A stretch of DNA of 64,000 nucleotides from Planctomycetota bacterium (GCA_947484275.1 CANKOY010000008.1:1-64000); one strand, 5' to 3'; counted from the first letter of the stretch, positions 34,688 through 44,188 are shown. Made by a program: numbers and translations. The notes: generated by a model not told the origin, from the letters alone.

Positions 34688-35755
34688 TTGTTCCGTCGAA
34701 CCAAGAGTGTCGTGGGTCTGGACCTGGGCAGCCAGGTCCTCAAGGCCATCGAGATCACCCTCGAGGGGCCCGAGCCCGTTGTGACGGGCTTCGCGCGGGT
34801 TGAGATCCCGCCTGGCGGCGATCGCGCCCAGGCTTTGGCCGAGGTCTTCAAACAAGGTCGCTTCCGGTCCAAGCATGTCGTGACCAGCATCTCCGGACAG
34901 AACGTCGTCGTGCGCTACGTGAGCATGCCGAAGATGTCCGATTCCGAATTGCGCCAGGCGATCCGCATGGAAGCGGATCGCTATGTGCCCTTCGATCTCG
35001 ACGAGTCAACCCTCGACTGTCAACCGCTCAAGCGGCGGGTGGCGAAGTCCGCTGAGGACGGCGCCCCTGAGGGCGACACGATGTCCGTGCTGCTCGTCGC
35101 TTGCCGAACCCAGAGTTTGGAAGAGCAAATCCAGCAAGTGCTGGCCCAGGGTCTGACGACCGTGGCGATCGACGTCGACGCCTTCGCCCTGGCGAACGCC
35201 TGGGAGTTGTGCGGTCTGCCCGATGACGAACCTGCCGAGGGTGACACGCCGCGCACCGAGGAGCGCGCCATCGCGATGGTCGACATCGGCGCCACGCGCA
35301 CCTCGATCAACGTCCTGTGCGGCGGCGAGACTTGCTTCAGCCGCGAGATTGGCATCGGCGGTCACGACATGACGCAGGCCGTTGCGCGCCGTCTGGGCGT
35401 CGAGGTCTTCGAAGCCGAAGCCATCAAGCGCAATCCCCAGGGACAGGAAGTCGAGGTGACCCGTGCGATCCAGCCGGTGCTCGAGGACTTGACCAGCGAG
35501 ATTTCGCTCTCGCTCGACTACGTCGAGCACCACGAGGGCCTGCGCGTCGAGGAACTGCTGCTCTCCGGCGGCGGAGTGCTCGCGTCTGGCGCCCAGAGCT
35601 ACATCGAACAAGCCACGGCGCGCACCACGCGCACCTGGAATCCGCTCGAAGGTCTGCGCATCGCCGTGGATCGCGTCGACGTCGAGGAACTGGAAGCCTG
35701 GGCTCCGTCTCTGGTGGTTGCCGTCGGCCTTGCCTCAAGGGTTCGCGCAGCATGA
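34688..35755 (+). CDS. pilM: Type IV pilus assembly protein PilM
   Basis: 355 aa from TTG 34688. The actin-like ATPase fold shows phosphate-1 VVGLDLGSQVLKAIEI, the RYVSMPKMSDSELRQAIRME and EADRYVPFDL segment typical of PilM, a second phosphate loop AIAMVDIGATRTSINVLCGG and the adenosine region LLLSGGGVLASG. PilM is cytoplasmic and binds the N-terminal peptide of PilN (INLLP), which is present in the next gene. Its stop overlaps the pilN start (ATGA). Confidence 0.93.
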   Translation: MFRRTKSVVGLDLGSQVLKAIEITLEGPEPVVTGFARVEIPPGGDRAQALAEVFKQGRFRSKHVVTSISGQNVVVRYVSMPKMSDSELRQAIRMEADRYVPFDLDESTLDCQPLKRRVAKSAEDGAPEGDTMSVLLVACRTQSLEEQIQQVLAQGLTTVAIDVDAFALANAWELCGLPDDEPAEGDTPRTEERAIAMVDIGATRTSINVLCGGETCFSREIGIGGHDMTQAVARRLGVEVFEAEAIKRNPQGQEVEVTRAIQPVLEDLTSEISLSLDYVEHHEGLRVEELLLSGGGVLASGAQSYIEQATARTTRTWNPLEGLRIAVDRVDVEELEAWAPSLVVAVGLASRVRAA

Positions 35756-36456
35756 TCCGTATCAACCTTCTCCCCGAAGAGTACCGGCGCAAGAGCCGTA
35801 CGCCGATCAAGCTGATGCTCACCGTCGCCGGTGTGGTCAGCATCAACGCCGGTCTGTTCGCCTGGTGGGGCTTCCTTGCCTTCGGCATCCAAGCCGAAAT
35901 CGAGAGCGAGCGCGCCGTGCTGCAGACCGAGGCCGACGGCCTCACGCCGCAGGTCAATTTCCATCGCGCTCTGGAGAGCGAGCGGCAACGCTTCGCCTCG
36001 CGCGAGGCCACTTTGGCCTCGATCACCAAGAGTCGCATCGGCTGGACGCGCAAGGTCGACGAACTGATCGACGTCGTCAACGACGGCGGCGAGGGTCGTC
36101 GTCACTTCGTCTGGCTGGACGATCTCACCGTGAACCAGCGCTTTGACATGCGCACGAAGTCCTCCGGGACCCTGCGCGCAGCGGGCCACTCAGGCTCCGA
36201 GGACTTTGCCCAGGTGGCCAATTTCCTCGAGGACCTCGAGCGCGCACCGTTCATCCAGGACTTCAACCCGCCCTCACCGCCGGAGGGCACGCAGACCAAC
36301 GTCGACAAGGAACTCGTTCCCGCCGTCGTCTGGGCTTTCCCCGTGAGCCTGACGATCAAGAGCATGGAAGAGCCGGCCGTGAAGAAGCCGGAGCCCAAGA
36401 CTCCCCCCCAGGACAGCTCGCAGACCGCAACTCCCGCGGAAGGTGCCAAGCAATGA
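35752..36456 (+). CDS. pilN: Type IV pilus inner-membrane protein PilN
   Basis: 234 aa from ATG 35752. It begins MIRINLLPEEYRRKS, carrying the INLLP motif that docks into PilM. One transmembrane helix follows (about 20-40, LMLTVAGVVSINAGLFAWWG). The periplasmic part has a coiled coil (about 41-85) and a small ferredoxin-like domain. The C-terminal 30 residues are Pro/Thr/Lys-rich. It overlaps the next gene by 4 bp (ATGA). Confidence 0.88.
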   Translation: MIRINLLPEEYRRKSRTPIKLMLTVAGVVSINAGLFAWWGFLAFGIQAEIESERAVLQTEADGLTPQVNFHRALESERQRFASREATLASITKSRIGWTRKVDELIDVVNDGGEGRRHFVWLDDLTVNQRFDMRTKSSGTLRAAGHSGSEDFAQVANFLEDLERAPFIQDFNPPSPPEGTQTNVDKELVPAVVWAFPVSLTIKSMEEPAVKKPEPKTPPQDSSQTATPAEGAKQ

Positions 36457-37853
36457 CCGAAAAACGCATCTTCAAATGGGCCCTCGGTGGAGGTGCGATG
36501 CTCGCACTTGGCATCGGCGCCATGGTTTACCTGGAGTACGGCTCGATCGACGAGTCGCGCGCCAACGTGGCTGGCCTCAAGGTCAACATCGAGGCCTCGC
36601 GCAAGATTCTGACCGGCACCGGCACGCTCGAGCGCGAGGTGATTGTGCTGCGCGAAACCGAGGAAGTGATCAAAGAGATTCTCCCGGACGAGCAGGACGT
36701 CAACAACCTCGTGCGCGACCTGTCGCGTTTCAAGGACGAGTCCATGGTGCAGATCACGGGCCTCAAGAAGAAGGCTCCTGACGCTGCGCGCAAGGACAAG
36801 AACGACTTCGACAAGGTCGGCTACCAGCTCAATCTTGAAGCGGACGCGTTCCAGCTACTGTCGTTCATGGACAAGCTCGAGAGTCACGCGCGCTTCATGC
36901 GCATCCCTGACTTCAAGCTGTCAGCCGCGTCGCGTCGCCAAGTCGACGACACCGGCGTGCCGCGCCACAGGGTTTCGCTCGACGTCGAAACCTACGTGTA
37001 CAAGCCGCAATCGGGCCCCGCGCCGGTGAAGATCGACGGCTACTCCCGCAAGCGCGAGTTGCTGCTCGGTGAAATCAACCGCCGTCGCCAAGCACTGCAG
37101 GTCACCTCTTACATCTACCGCGGCCAGCGCAGCCGTCGCGATCCGTGGGTGGACCCGCGCGTCCCCGTGCACATGGAAGAGGAGTCCGCGATTTCGGTCG
37201 ACGAGCAAATGCGCATCGTCGAGGACCTCGTTGTGCGCACGCAGAAAGTCACCGCCCTGTGGGAAAACGTGCGTCAAGCCACAACCTTGATCGCCGAGAT
37301 GACCTTCCGGGCCGAGCTCGAGGAGTCGATGGCCAAGCTCGAAGAGGACTTGCGCCGCACACTGGCCGAGAGCCTGATTCGCTACGTGCCGAGCGATCGG
37401 CGCCTGCAGAAAGAAGTCGTGGGTTCGCTGAACGAACTGCGCGACGTCATCTCGAAAGTCGACGGCAACCAGGGGCCTTCCAAAGAATCCCTGCGAGAGC
37501 TGGTCGAATCGATGCAAGCCAACGTGAGCCGTGGCGAGTTCGTCCGGGCTCAGGATGCGTTCAAAACCGTGGAGGGTCGCCTCGGCCGCGCCGAGCAAGA
37601 TCCCCTGCGTCAGCCCTACATCGCGCGCCTGCGCCAGCTCGACGTGCAGGCTCGGGACCTGGCCGAGTTCTCGAAGATCAAGATCGACATCAACGGTGTG
37701 GTCTTCGGTGACGGCATGCCGCCTGCGGCGCTCATCAACAACAAAACGCTGGGCGAGGGCGACCTGCTCGGCAAGGAACTGATCGTGCGGGCAATTCGGC
37801 CCGGAGTGATCGAGTTCCTCTTCCGCGGAATGGTCCTGGAACGTCGGTTCTAG
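36453..37853 (+). CDS. Type IV pilus PilO-PilP fusion
   Basis: 466 aa, far longer than PilO alone (about 200). The N-terminal part is PilO-like: one transmembrane helix (about 9-28), a coiled coil (about 33-75) and a ferredoxin-like domain (about 120-185, YQLNLEADAFQLLSFMDKLE). The middle has a PilP-like entry motif YRGQRSRRDPWVDPR (about 222-236) and a long helical insertion (250-400). The C-terminus (about 411-466, IDINGVVFGDGMPPAALINN, then LIVRAIRPGVIEFLF) resembles the secretin-binding HR domain of PilP/GspC-type proteins. No separate pilP lies before the secretin gene, which starts 3 bp downstream counting from its first ATG. Confidence 0.75.
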   Translation: MTEKRIFKWALGGGAMLALGIGAMVYLEYGSIDESRANVAGLKVNIEASRKILTGTGTLEREVIVLRETEEVIKEILPDEQDVNNLVRDLSRFKDESMVQITGLKKKAPDAARKDKNDFDKVGYQLNLEADAFQLLSFMDKLESHARFMRIPDFKLSAASRRQVDDTGVPRHRVSLDVETYVYKPQSGPAPVKIDGYSRKRELLLGEINRRRQALQVTSYIYRGQRSRRDPWVDPRVPVHMEEESAISVDEQMRIVEDLVVRTQKVTALWENVRQATTLIAEMTFRAELEESMAKLEEDLRRTLAESLIRYVPSDRRLQKEVVGSLNELRDVISKVDGNQGPSKESLRELVESMQANVSRGEFVRAQDAFKTVEGRLGRAEQDPLRQPYIARLRQLDVQARDLAEFSKIKIDINGVVFGDGMPPAALINNKTLGEGDLLGKELIVRAIRPGVIEFLFRGMVLERRF

Positions 37854-37898
37854 GAAATGAAGGAAACACAGTCCCAGGTTGGTCTGGGCAGGAGTGTC

Positions 37899-39716
37899 AT
37901 GAAAATACTGAAAATTGTCTTGGGCCTGGGCACCTTGCTCTTGGCCTTTGTCCCGCTCGCATCAGCCCAAGGAACAACGGGCAAGGATGCGCGCATTTCC
38001 CTGAACTTCACCAACAGGAAATTGGCCGACGTGGCCCAGTACCTGCGCGAGAAGTCCAACTCGAACATCGTCGTTCTCGGCGATGCGGCCGACGCAGAGA
38101 TCAGCCTCGACTTGACCGACGTGCCTTGGCGCGATGCGCTGCAGCTCGCGGCCGAGGACGCCAAGTGCGTGATCGAAGAGCGCGCCGGGGGGATTCTCGT
38201 CGTGCACAAGCCGGCCCGCGTCAACTACGAGGCCACGGACGCCGAGATTCGCTTCGTGATCGACCTGATCGCGAAGTTCGGACGGGCCAACATCGTCGTG
38301 GCCCCCGAGGTCAAGGGTTCGATCTCCGTGCGCCTGACGGACGTCCCGTGGCGCGACGCGCTCGACGTTGTCGTCAAGACGCTCGGCTACGTCGTTGTCG
38401 AGGAAAACCGCGGCATCCTGCGCGTGGTCGATCCGTCGACGCTGCAGTCGCAGATGCTCACCAAGAGCTATCAGCTGCGCTACATGCGTCCGAAGAGCAT
38501 CTACAAGCCGCTGATCAAGTCCGAGTTCCTGCAGCCCTTGAACCTGCAGGCCAGTTCTCAGTCGAGCAAGGACATTTCGCAGTCGTTCACCGTGCTGAAG
38601 GCGCTGCAGAAGGCGCTCTCCGCTGGCGGTGACATGGACTACATCGAGGCTGCCAACGTGATCATCGTGCGCGACACGGCGCAGATTCACGAGCAAGTCC
38701 GCGACATCCTCGTGCGCCTGGACATCGAACCCGCGCAGGTTTTCTGCGACGTGAAATTCGTCTCGACGCTGAACTCCGACCTGCTCGACCTGGGCGTCGA
38801 CTACGGCGACGGCGGTCCGCGCATCGACCTCTCCGGCGGCGCGATCCCGATCACGCTGCCCTTCGGTCTGGGTGGCGCGGGCTGGGAGGACTTCATCATC
38901 GCCAACCCGGGCAAGACTGGTCCGTTCGCGGACCCGACCTTGAACGCGGGTAACACGATCATCCCGGACACCGTCTTCGGTCGCCTGTCGTTCACGAACT
39001 TTGCCGCCACGCTCAAGATGTTGCAGCGCGACATCCAGGCGAATGTGGTCCAGGCGCCGCGCCTGATCGCCCTTGACGGTCACGAAGCAACAATTTTCGT
39101 GGGCGAGACGATTCGCTATGCCGAAGCCAAGTCCGAACAGGGACAGGCTGGCGGTCTGCAGTTGTCACTGTCCGAGGCCTCGGGCTCGCCCGTTGACGTC
39201 GGCTTCCAACTCTTGATCGTCCCGCACGTCATCCCGGGCACGAACAACTTGACTCTCGACGTGATCCCGAAGGAGACCAGCCTGTCGGGCGCTTCTGGCG
39301 CCAGCGCGTTGTCCCCTGCGGGCTTCGACGTGTTCACCGTGGGCGCCTCGGGCCTGGAGGGCACGATTGCCTTGCCGCGCACGCGCAGCGCCACGATCGT
39401 CACGACGATGCTGCTCGAGAGCGGCCAGACAGCCGTCATTGGTGGTTTGACCACTGAGCAGGATCAAAAGAGCGAGTCGCGCGTGCCCTACATCTCGCGC
39501 ATCCCGCTGCTTGGAGAACTGTTCAAGTACAGGAAGAAGGACCGTCAGCGCCGCAGCCTCCTGGTGTTCGTCACGCCGACGATCGTCCACAGCTCGGCTG
39601 AGCAGGACCAATTGCTGCAGCACGAGTTCGAGCGCCGCAAGACGACGCTGAAGGCTCAGGTCGAGGCCCTCGTGGGGCCCCAGGCCGAAGCACCGGCAGC
39701 GCCCGCGGGCAACTGA
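37899..39716 (+). CDS. pilQ: Type IV pilus secretin PilQ
   Basis: 605 aa from ATG 37899, preceded by GGCAGGAG and opening a signal peptide (KILKIVLGLGTLLLAFVPLA with cleavage after ASA). An ATG at 37857 would add 14 residues before the signal peptide. Two similar N-terminal STN/N0-type domains (about 31-104 and 108-178) each contain LTDVPWRDAL. An N1-type domain follows, then the C-terminal secretin barrel with ATIFVGETIRYAEAK, TTMLLESGQTAVIGGLTTEQ and the signature VPYISRIPLLGELFKYRKKD with LLVFVTPTIV. It forms the outer-membrane pore for pili. Confidence 0.92.
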   Translation: MKILKIVLGLGTLLLAFVPLASAQGTTGKDARISLNFTNRKLADVAQYLREKSNSNIVVLGDAADAEISLDLTDVPWRDALQLAAEDAKCVIEERAGGILVVHKPARVNYEATDAEIRFVIDLIAKFGRANIVVAPEVKGSISVRLTDVPWRDALDVVVKTLGYVVVEENRGILRVVDPSTLQSQMLTKSYQLRYMRPKSIYKPLIKSEFLQPLNLQASSQSSKDISQSFTVLKALQKALSAGGDMDYIEAANVIIVRDTAQIHEQVRDILVRLDIEPAQVFCDVKFVSTLNSDLLDLGVDYGDGGPRIDLSGGAIPITLPFGLGGAGWEDFIIANPGKTGPFADPTLNAGNTIIPDTVFGRLSFTNFAATLKMLQRDIQANVVQAPRLIALDGHEATIFVGETIRYAEAKSEQGQAGGLQLSLSEASGSPVDVGFQLLIVPHVIPGTNNLTLDVIPKETSLSGASGASALSPAGFDVFTVGASGLEGTIALPRTRSATIVTTMLLESGQTAVIGGLTTEQDQKSESRVPYISRIPLLGELFKYRKKDRQRRSLLVFVTPTIVHSSAEQDQLLQHEFERRKTTLKAQVEALVGPQAEAPAAPAGN

Positions 39717-40334
39717 CCTGAAATCGGCGCCCCGCGCGGGCCCGCAGTACCCGGGGCCCGCCGATCGCGTTGCGGTCGGCGGGCCCTGGGTCATTCCGCA
39801 TGTCCTCTGCGTGCTCCTCCCTGCAGGGCCTGAGCCCCTGGGATCGTCCCAATCCAAGAAAACCCCCTTTCAGCTTCCCCTGGCGCTGTCCGATAGGACA
39901 GCATGCCGTGCGAGGTGGCTGGCGCGTTCACGCGTCGATCACCCTCCGGGGGCCGGCGCTTACATCGCTCTCCCTGTCGCTCGGATCGCCGCGAGCCCCG
40001 CGAGGGGCTCCGACTGCCAGGCGAAAATCTCAAACCGTACAGACCTGCGCCCAGTCGGGAGCAGGTGACGACGGGGCCCGTCGGGTCCCGGTCGACAACC
40101 CGAACAACTCGAGGCCCGGCGCACGACGCAGGGCCGGACTGAAGGCCGCCGCGGAGGACGAAACCCGTCCACCCGGTGCGAACGCTCGCTGATGCGGCGT
40201 TCGAGCCCTCGCCGGTCCCGCCCTCTCCCGCCGAACTTCGCGCGGCGCGGCGAATCCCAGACAGGGATTTTCGCGCCCTCGCCGCAACGAATGCGGAGCG
40301 CGCAGGGGCCTCGCTCACCCAAACGCTTTTTTCA
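39717..40334 (+). other. 618-bp region without a gene: pilQ terminator and long RNase E leader
   Basis: No convincing coding frame (an in-frame GTG extension of the RNase gene to 40176 is possible but unsupported). It holds a strong hairpin at 39750-39790 (own entry) and smaller perfect hairpins ctgtcc-gata-ggacag (39886-39901) and gagcccc-gcga-ggggctc (39993-40010). The stretch just before the RNase start contains a T-run (cttttttc). A long structured leader would fit autoregulation of RNase E, known for E. coli rne; here that is only inference. Confidence 0.5.
39750..39790 (+). terminator. Strong hairpin after pilQ
   Basis: A 19-bp stem, 39750-39768 with 39772-39790, containing only two G-U pairs, and loop gtt. 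It lies 33 bp after the pilQ stop. The following bases tcatt are not a real T-run. Confidence 0.6.
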
Positions 40335-43300
40335 ATGACGGATTTCTTCGCTCGCGGCCCCCAGGGGGATCGCGACAGCGGCTCGCACGGCGAGTCTCGA
40401 CCCGAGTTTCAACCCAATTACTTCTCCGAGGGGCCCTTCGGGGACTCCACGGGCCACGGCGCCGAGGGCGCGTCAGGTGATGACGGCCCCGAACCGTCCG
40501 ACGCCCAAGGAGGAGAGTCCCAAGAGGGCTCAGGCGCTCCCGCAGGCACCCGGCGCAAGCGCCGTCGCGGTGGTCGCGGGCGACGCGGCGCGCGGCGCCA
40601 GGACCAGGCGCCCGGCGCGGCGCCTTCCGGCTTCGACGCGGAGCTCGCGGTGGAGCCGCCCTTGCCCGAGCTCGAATTGTTGCCTTTCGATGACAGTCCG
40701 GGCAGCAGATCGGTGACCGGGGACGAGGATTCGTCAACTGGGAGTTCGACGCGTTTGCCCGGTGACGAAGGCGGGCCGAAACGCCGTCGCCGCGGACGCC
40801 GCCGCGGACGTGGACGCGGACGCGATGGTGCCAGCCCCGAATCTGGGGATGGCATCACCCCCTGGCCGGCCGATTCAAGTCTGGAGAGATCCGCCGACAT
40901 GGGCGAACGCTCCGACCGCCCGGCACCGGAACATCCCGGCGATCCCCTGACCCCCGCGGCCCAAGGGCGCGAGCAGGGGCGAGACCAAGGCCGCGGTGGG
41001 CGCCGCGGGAGCCCGATCCCTGCCAAGCAAGTTGCTGGCGGAGACGCGGGGAACTCCCAAAGCGAAGATTCAGGCTCACGCCGCCGCCGCGGCAGTCGCG
41101 GCGGTCGAGGTCGCCGACGCGAGGAGAACATCGCGGCACCGATCAGTGGCCCCCTCGAGGTGGAACAGATCCCCTTCGAGGACAACGACCTGCCCAGCAT
41201 GAGCGCCCCCGCGCCGGCGCCCGCTCGGGAACCCCGGCGCAAGCGTCAGGACGCCCGCTCGCGTGATGGAGCGCGGCGCGAGAGTCCCAAGGCGCAACGC
41301 AACGACGACGAGTCCATCGATCCGCCCGTGAAACCGGCGGTTCGCCGCAAGAACGTGATTTTGGTCAACGCTTCGGACCGCGAAGAGGTTCGCGTGGCCG
41401 TGATCGAAGGCCACCAAATCGTTGATTTCCAGATGACCGTTCGCAAGCACAAGCTGCTTGTCAACGACATCTACCGCGGTCGAGTCGTCAACCTCGAGCC
41501 CGCCATCGGCGCGGCCTTCATCGACTTCGGTCAGGGACGCAACGGATTCCTGCACACGTCGGACGTCTTGTCGGTCTACGGCGAAAAGGACTTCACGCTT
41601 CAAAAGCTGATGACCGCCAAGATCGACCCCGATGAGTGGGGTGGCGACGACATGCACTCCGATGGCCACGCCGATTCGCGCCGGGAACCCGGCGAAGCTC
41701 CTGCGATCGCGACCGCTGAGGTTGCGGCACCAGGCACGCGTGGCGAAACCGCCGAGCCCGCGGCTGGCAACTCTGAGGAGTTCCCCGAGATCGTTGACGA
41801 TCACCACGACGTGCACGCCGCCGAGGCCGCACACGCGGCGCTCGCCGAGGCCCGCCACCACGACGATCACGGACCGGACACCCACCACGACGACCTCTTC
41901 TCCTTCGTGCACGACGATGGTTCCGAGGGCCATGAAGGTCACGACGGCCACGAGCATGCGGGCCATGAAGAAGTCTCTGAGCTGGAGCCGCTTCCAGAAC
42001 ACACCGAAGAAGTGACTCAGGTTCCTGCGGGGCTCTCGGATGGCGCGGCCCAGGCTGGCGAAGCGCCGGAAGCTCCGCTACCCGGGCGCGTCGAACGCGA
42101 CCAGCGTGGCCGGCGCACGCTGCGCAAGACACGCGGCGCCGCGCGCACCACCCAGGGCGGCCCGCGAGGTCGCGGTCACGGCAATGGCAACAGCAGCCGT
42201 CGCCAGGCGCGACCGCGGCTTCCGATCACGGAGCTGCTCGAAAAGGGGCAGGTCGTCGTGGTGCAAATCACCAAGGACGCAATCGGTGAGAAGGGCCCGA
42301 CCCTTACGACTTACATCTCGATTCCCGGCCGCCACCTGGTGCTGATGCCTTCGATGGCGCGCACCGGAGTCAGCCGCAAGATTGAGGACGAGAAAGAGCG
42401 CCGCCGGCTGAAGAAGATCCTCGCGAGCCTCGACAACCTTTCGCCCAACATGGGCGTGATCGTGCGCACAGCCGGCGTCGGTTGCACGCGCGACGACCTG
42501 CAGCGCGACCTCGACTACCTGCTCGCGCTGTGGGGCGACTTCGAGAAACGCCTGAATCTCGGCCGCGGCCCCGCGCCGCTGTACGAAGAATCGGACGTCG
42601 CGATCCGCACGGTTCGCGATCTGTTCAATTCCTCGACGGAAGCCGTGGTCGTGGACGATCCCGAAGTCTTCCAGCGCGTTCGCGAGTTCACTTCGCGCCT
42701 GATGACGCCCGAGGATCTCGATCGCATTCAACTGCACGACGGCGCGCGGCCCCTGTTCCATGCCTACGGCGTTGAGCAGGATTTTGAGCGAATCTTCTCG
42801 CGCCGTATCGAACTGCCCTCCGGCGGATCGATCGTGTTCGATCAGACGGAAGCACTGGTGGCGATCGACGTCAACTCAGGCAAGACGCGCTCGGAAGGCT
42901 TCGAGTTCGAAGAAATCGCGCTGAAGACCAACCTGGAAGCAGCCCCCGAAATCGCGCGCCAGATTCGACTGCGGGACCTCGGCGGCATCATCGTCTGCGA
43001 CTTCATCGACATGCAGCGCGCGTCGAGCCGTCGCGCCGTGGAGCGCGCTTTCGGCCAGGCTCTGTCCCTGGACCGCGCGCGTTCGAAGCTCGGCCGGATC
43101 TCTCAATTCGGTCTCCTGGAACTGACGCGTCAACGCCTCGGTCCCGGCCTTTCACGGATGCTGTTCCACAACTGTGCCCGCTGCCGTGGAAGCGGTCGCC
43201 TGCGCACCGTGGAGTCGCGCTCGGGTTCGATCCTGCGCCGCCTGGGGGCTGCTCTGCCTCAGAAAGGCTTCGGCAAGGTCGAGGTGTGCGCCGCCGGCGA

Positions 43301-43472
43301 TGTGGTGGACTACCTCAAGGCCCACTGCACTTCCGAGCTCAAGGACCTGGAGGGCCGCCACCAGAAGCAGGTCATTTTGGTTCCAGTCCATGACCAGCTA
43401 GAGGACTCCGTCCTGCGCTACCTGCGTCCTGACGGGCGCGAGGTCAGGCCCGGGGGACGGCGCAAGCGCTAG
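40335..43472 (+). CDS. rne: Ribonuclease E/G with large N-terminal and S1-domain insertions
   Basis: 1045 aa from ATG 40335. Residues 1-335 are disordered and carry three arginine clusters (RKRRRGGRGRRGARRQ, KRRRRGRRRGRGRGRD, RRRRGSRGGRGRRRE) that could bind RNA. The catalytic module starts near 340. Its S1 domain is split: KLLVNDIYRGRVVNLEPAIG and FGQGRNGFLHTSDVLSVYGE (to about 417) resume only at about 630 (ITELLEKGQVVVVQITKDAI). The intervening ~210 residues are His/Asp/Glu-rich (densest at 479-547) and then Arg-rich. The DNase I-like active site is intact: D845 in AIDVNSGKT and D889 in CDFIDM. The zinc-link CxxC is C947/C950 (NCARCRG). It is an RNA-processing and decay endonuclease; rplU follows after 366 bp. 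Confidence 0.92.
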   Translation: MTDFFARGPQGDRDSGSHGESRPEFQPNYFSEGPFGDSTGHGAEGASGDDGPEPSDAQGGESQEGSGAPAGTRRKRRRGGRGRRGARRQDQAPGAAPSGFDAELAVEPPLPELELLPFDDSPGSRSVTGDEDSSTGSSTRLPGDEGGPKRRRRGRRRGRGRGRDGASPESGDGITPWPADSSLERSADMGERSDRPAPEHPGDPLTPAAQGREQGRDQGRGGRRGSPIPAKQVAGGDAGNSQSEDSGSRRRRGSRGGRGRRREENIAAPISGPLEVEQIPFEDNDLPSMSAPAPAPAREPRRKRQDARSRDGARRESPKAQRNDDESIDPPVKPAVRRKNVILVNASDREEVRVAVIEGHQIVDFQMTVRKHKLLVNDIYRGRVVNLEPAIGAAFIDFGQGRNGFLHTSDVLSVYGEKDFTLQKLMTAKIDPDEWGGDDMHSDGHADSRREPGEAPAIATAEVAAPGTRGETAEPAAGNSEEFPEIVDDHHDVHAAEAAHAALAEARHHDDHGPDTHHDDLFSFVHDDGSEGHEGHDGHEHAGHEEVSELEPLPEHTEEVTQVPAGLSDGAAQAGEAPEAPLPGRVERDQRGRRTLRKTRGAARTTQGGPRGRGHGNGNSSRRQARPRLPITELLEKGQVVVVQITKDAIGEKGPTLTTYISIPGRHLVLMPSMARTGVSRKIEDEKERRRLKKILASLDNLSPNMGVIVRTAGVGCTRDDLQRDLDYLLALWGDFEKRLNLGRGPAPLYEESDVAIRTVRDLFNSSTEAVVVDDPEVFQRVREFTSRLMTPEDLDRIQLHDGARPLFHAYGVEQDFERIFSRRIELPSGGSIVFDQTEALVAIDVNSGKTRSEGFEFEEIALKTNLEAAPEIARQIRLRDLGGIIVCDFIDMQRASSRRAVERAFGQALSLDRARSKLGRISQFGLLELTRQRLGPGLSRMLFHNCARCRGSGRLRTVESRSGSILRRLGAALPQKGFGKVEVCAAGDVVDYLKAHCTSELKDLEGRHQKQVILVPVHDQLEDSVLRYLRPDGREVRPGGRRKR

Positions 43473-43838
43473 CCGTTCGTCGAAGACAGTCCCTCGTGAG
43501 CCTCGGAGCGCGAGGGCGAGGCGAGAGGTGCGCAAGGCACTTCGCGCAGGGGCCCTTCGCGAAAACGCAAAGTGCCGGCGGAGAGCGCGCCGGCGGGGCC
43601 CTTGGGAGGGGAGGCCCACCTTCCTGGCCAATCGGCACTGCTGTCCGAGCGCTGACGCCGATGCGCTGAAACACGCCCTGCCGTAGGCGGGGCCCCAGTC
43701 GCCGGGCTCCTAGGCCTTGACTCCAGGCCGCCGCTCCACGACACTCTTCGGCCCTTGAACGGCGCCGGAGTCGGCGCCCGACTCGCGTCGGCCAAGCTGG
43801 CCGGCGCTCCCAAAGCAGTCCTACGAGCTCATTTCGTC
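43473..43838 (+). other. 366-bp gene-free region between rne and rplU
   Basis: No gene is seen. It contains nested hairpins: ggcactt/aagtgcc near 43540-43580, and gccggcg-gagagcg-cgccggc flanked by ggggccc/gggccc, likely marking the 3' end of the rne transcript. A weak promoter candidate precedes rplU (own entry). A short ggcgcc-ggagtc-ggcgcc hairpin lies in the rplU leader; I could not match it to a known L21 leader. Confidence 0.45.
43717..43745 (+). promoter_or_regulatory. Weak promoter candidate for rplU-rpmA
   Basis: TTGACT (43717-43722), 17 bp, GACACT (43740-43745). The -35 is good and the -10 matches only three of six positions. Predicted leader about 85 nt. Confidence 0.3.
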
Positions 43839-44153
43839 ATGTACGCCATCATCAAAGATCGCAATCGCCAGTTCACTGTGCGCCAGGGGGACGTCATCCT
43901 CTGCGACTTCGACGCGCCCAAGGCCGCCGGAGACAAAGTCACCTTCGACCAAGTCTTGATGCTCTCCGGCGAGGGCGTCTCGAAGATCGGCAAGCCCACG
44001 GTCGCGGGCGCCTCTGTAAGCGGCGAAGTTCTTGGGATGGAGAAGGGCGAGAAGCTCATCATCTTCCGTTTCAAGCGCCGCAAGAACGTGCGCAAGAAGC
44101 GCGGTCACCGCCAGCTCTACACCAAAGTGCGCATCCAGGAAGTGCGCGGCTAG
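43839..44153 (+). CDS. rplU: 50S ribosomal protein L21
   Basis: 104 aa from ATG 43839 ([20 protein letters not shown]). [33 protein letters not shown] and the C-terminal [20 protein letters not shown] are diagnostic. rpmA follows after 35 bp and obgE after that, a conserved trio. Confidence 0.96.
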   Translation: MYAIIKDRNRQFTVRQGDVILCDFDAPKAAGDKVTFDQVLMLSGEGVSKIGKPTVAGASVSGEVLGMEKGEKLIIFRFKRRKNVRKKRGHRQLYTKVRIQEVRG

Positions 44154-44188
44154 GTTGCCGCAGGGCCCCAGAACAAAACTCAACTCAC

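Noticed and set aside
39717-40334. Possible RNase P RNA, tmRNA or 6S RNA in the long gap
   Set aside because: The conserved RNase P segments and the tmRNA tRNA-like ends were not found, and no single 6S-like long helix with a central bubble was seen. Left as unassigned leader.
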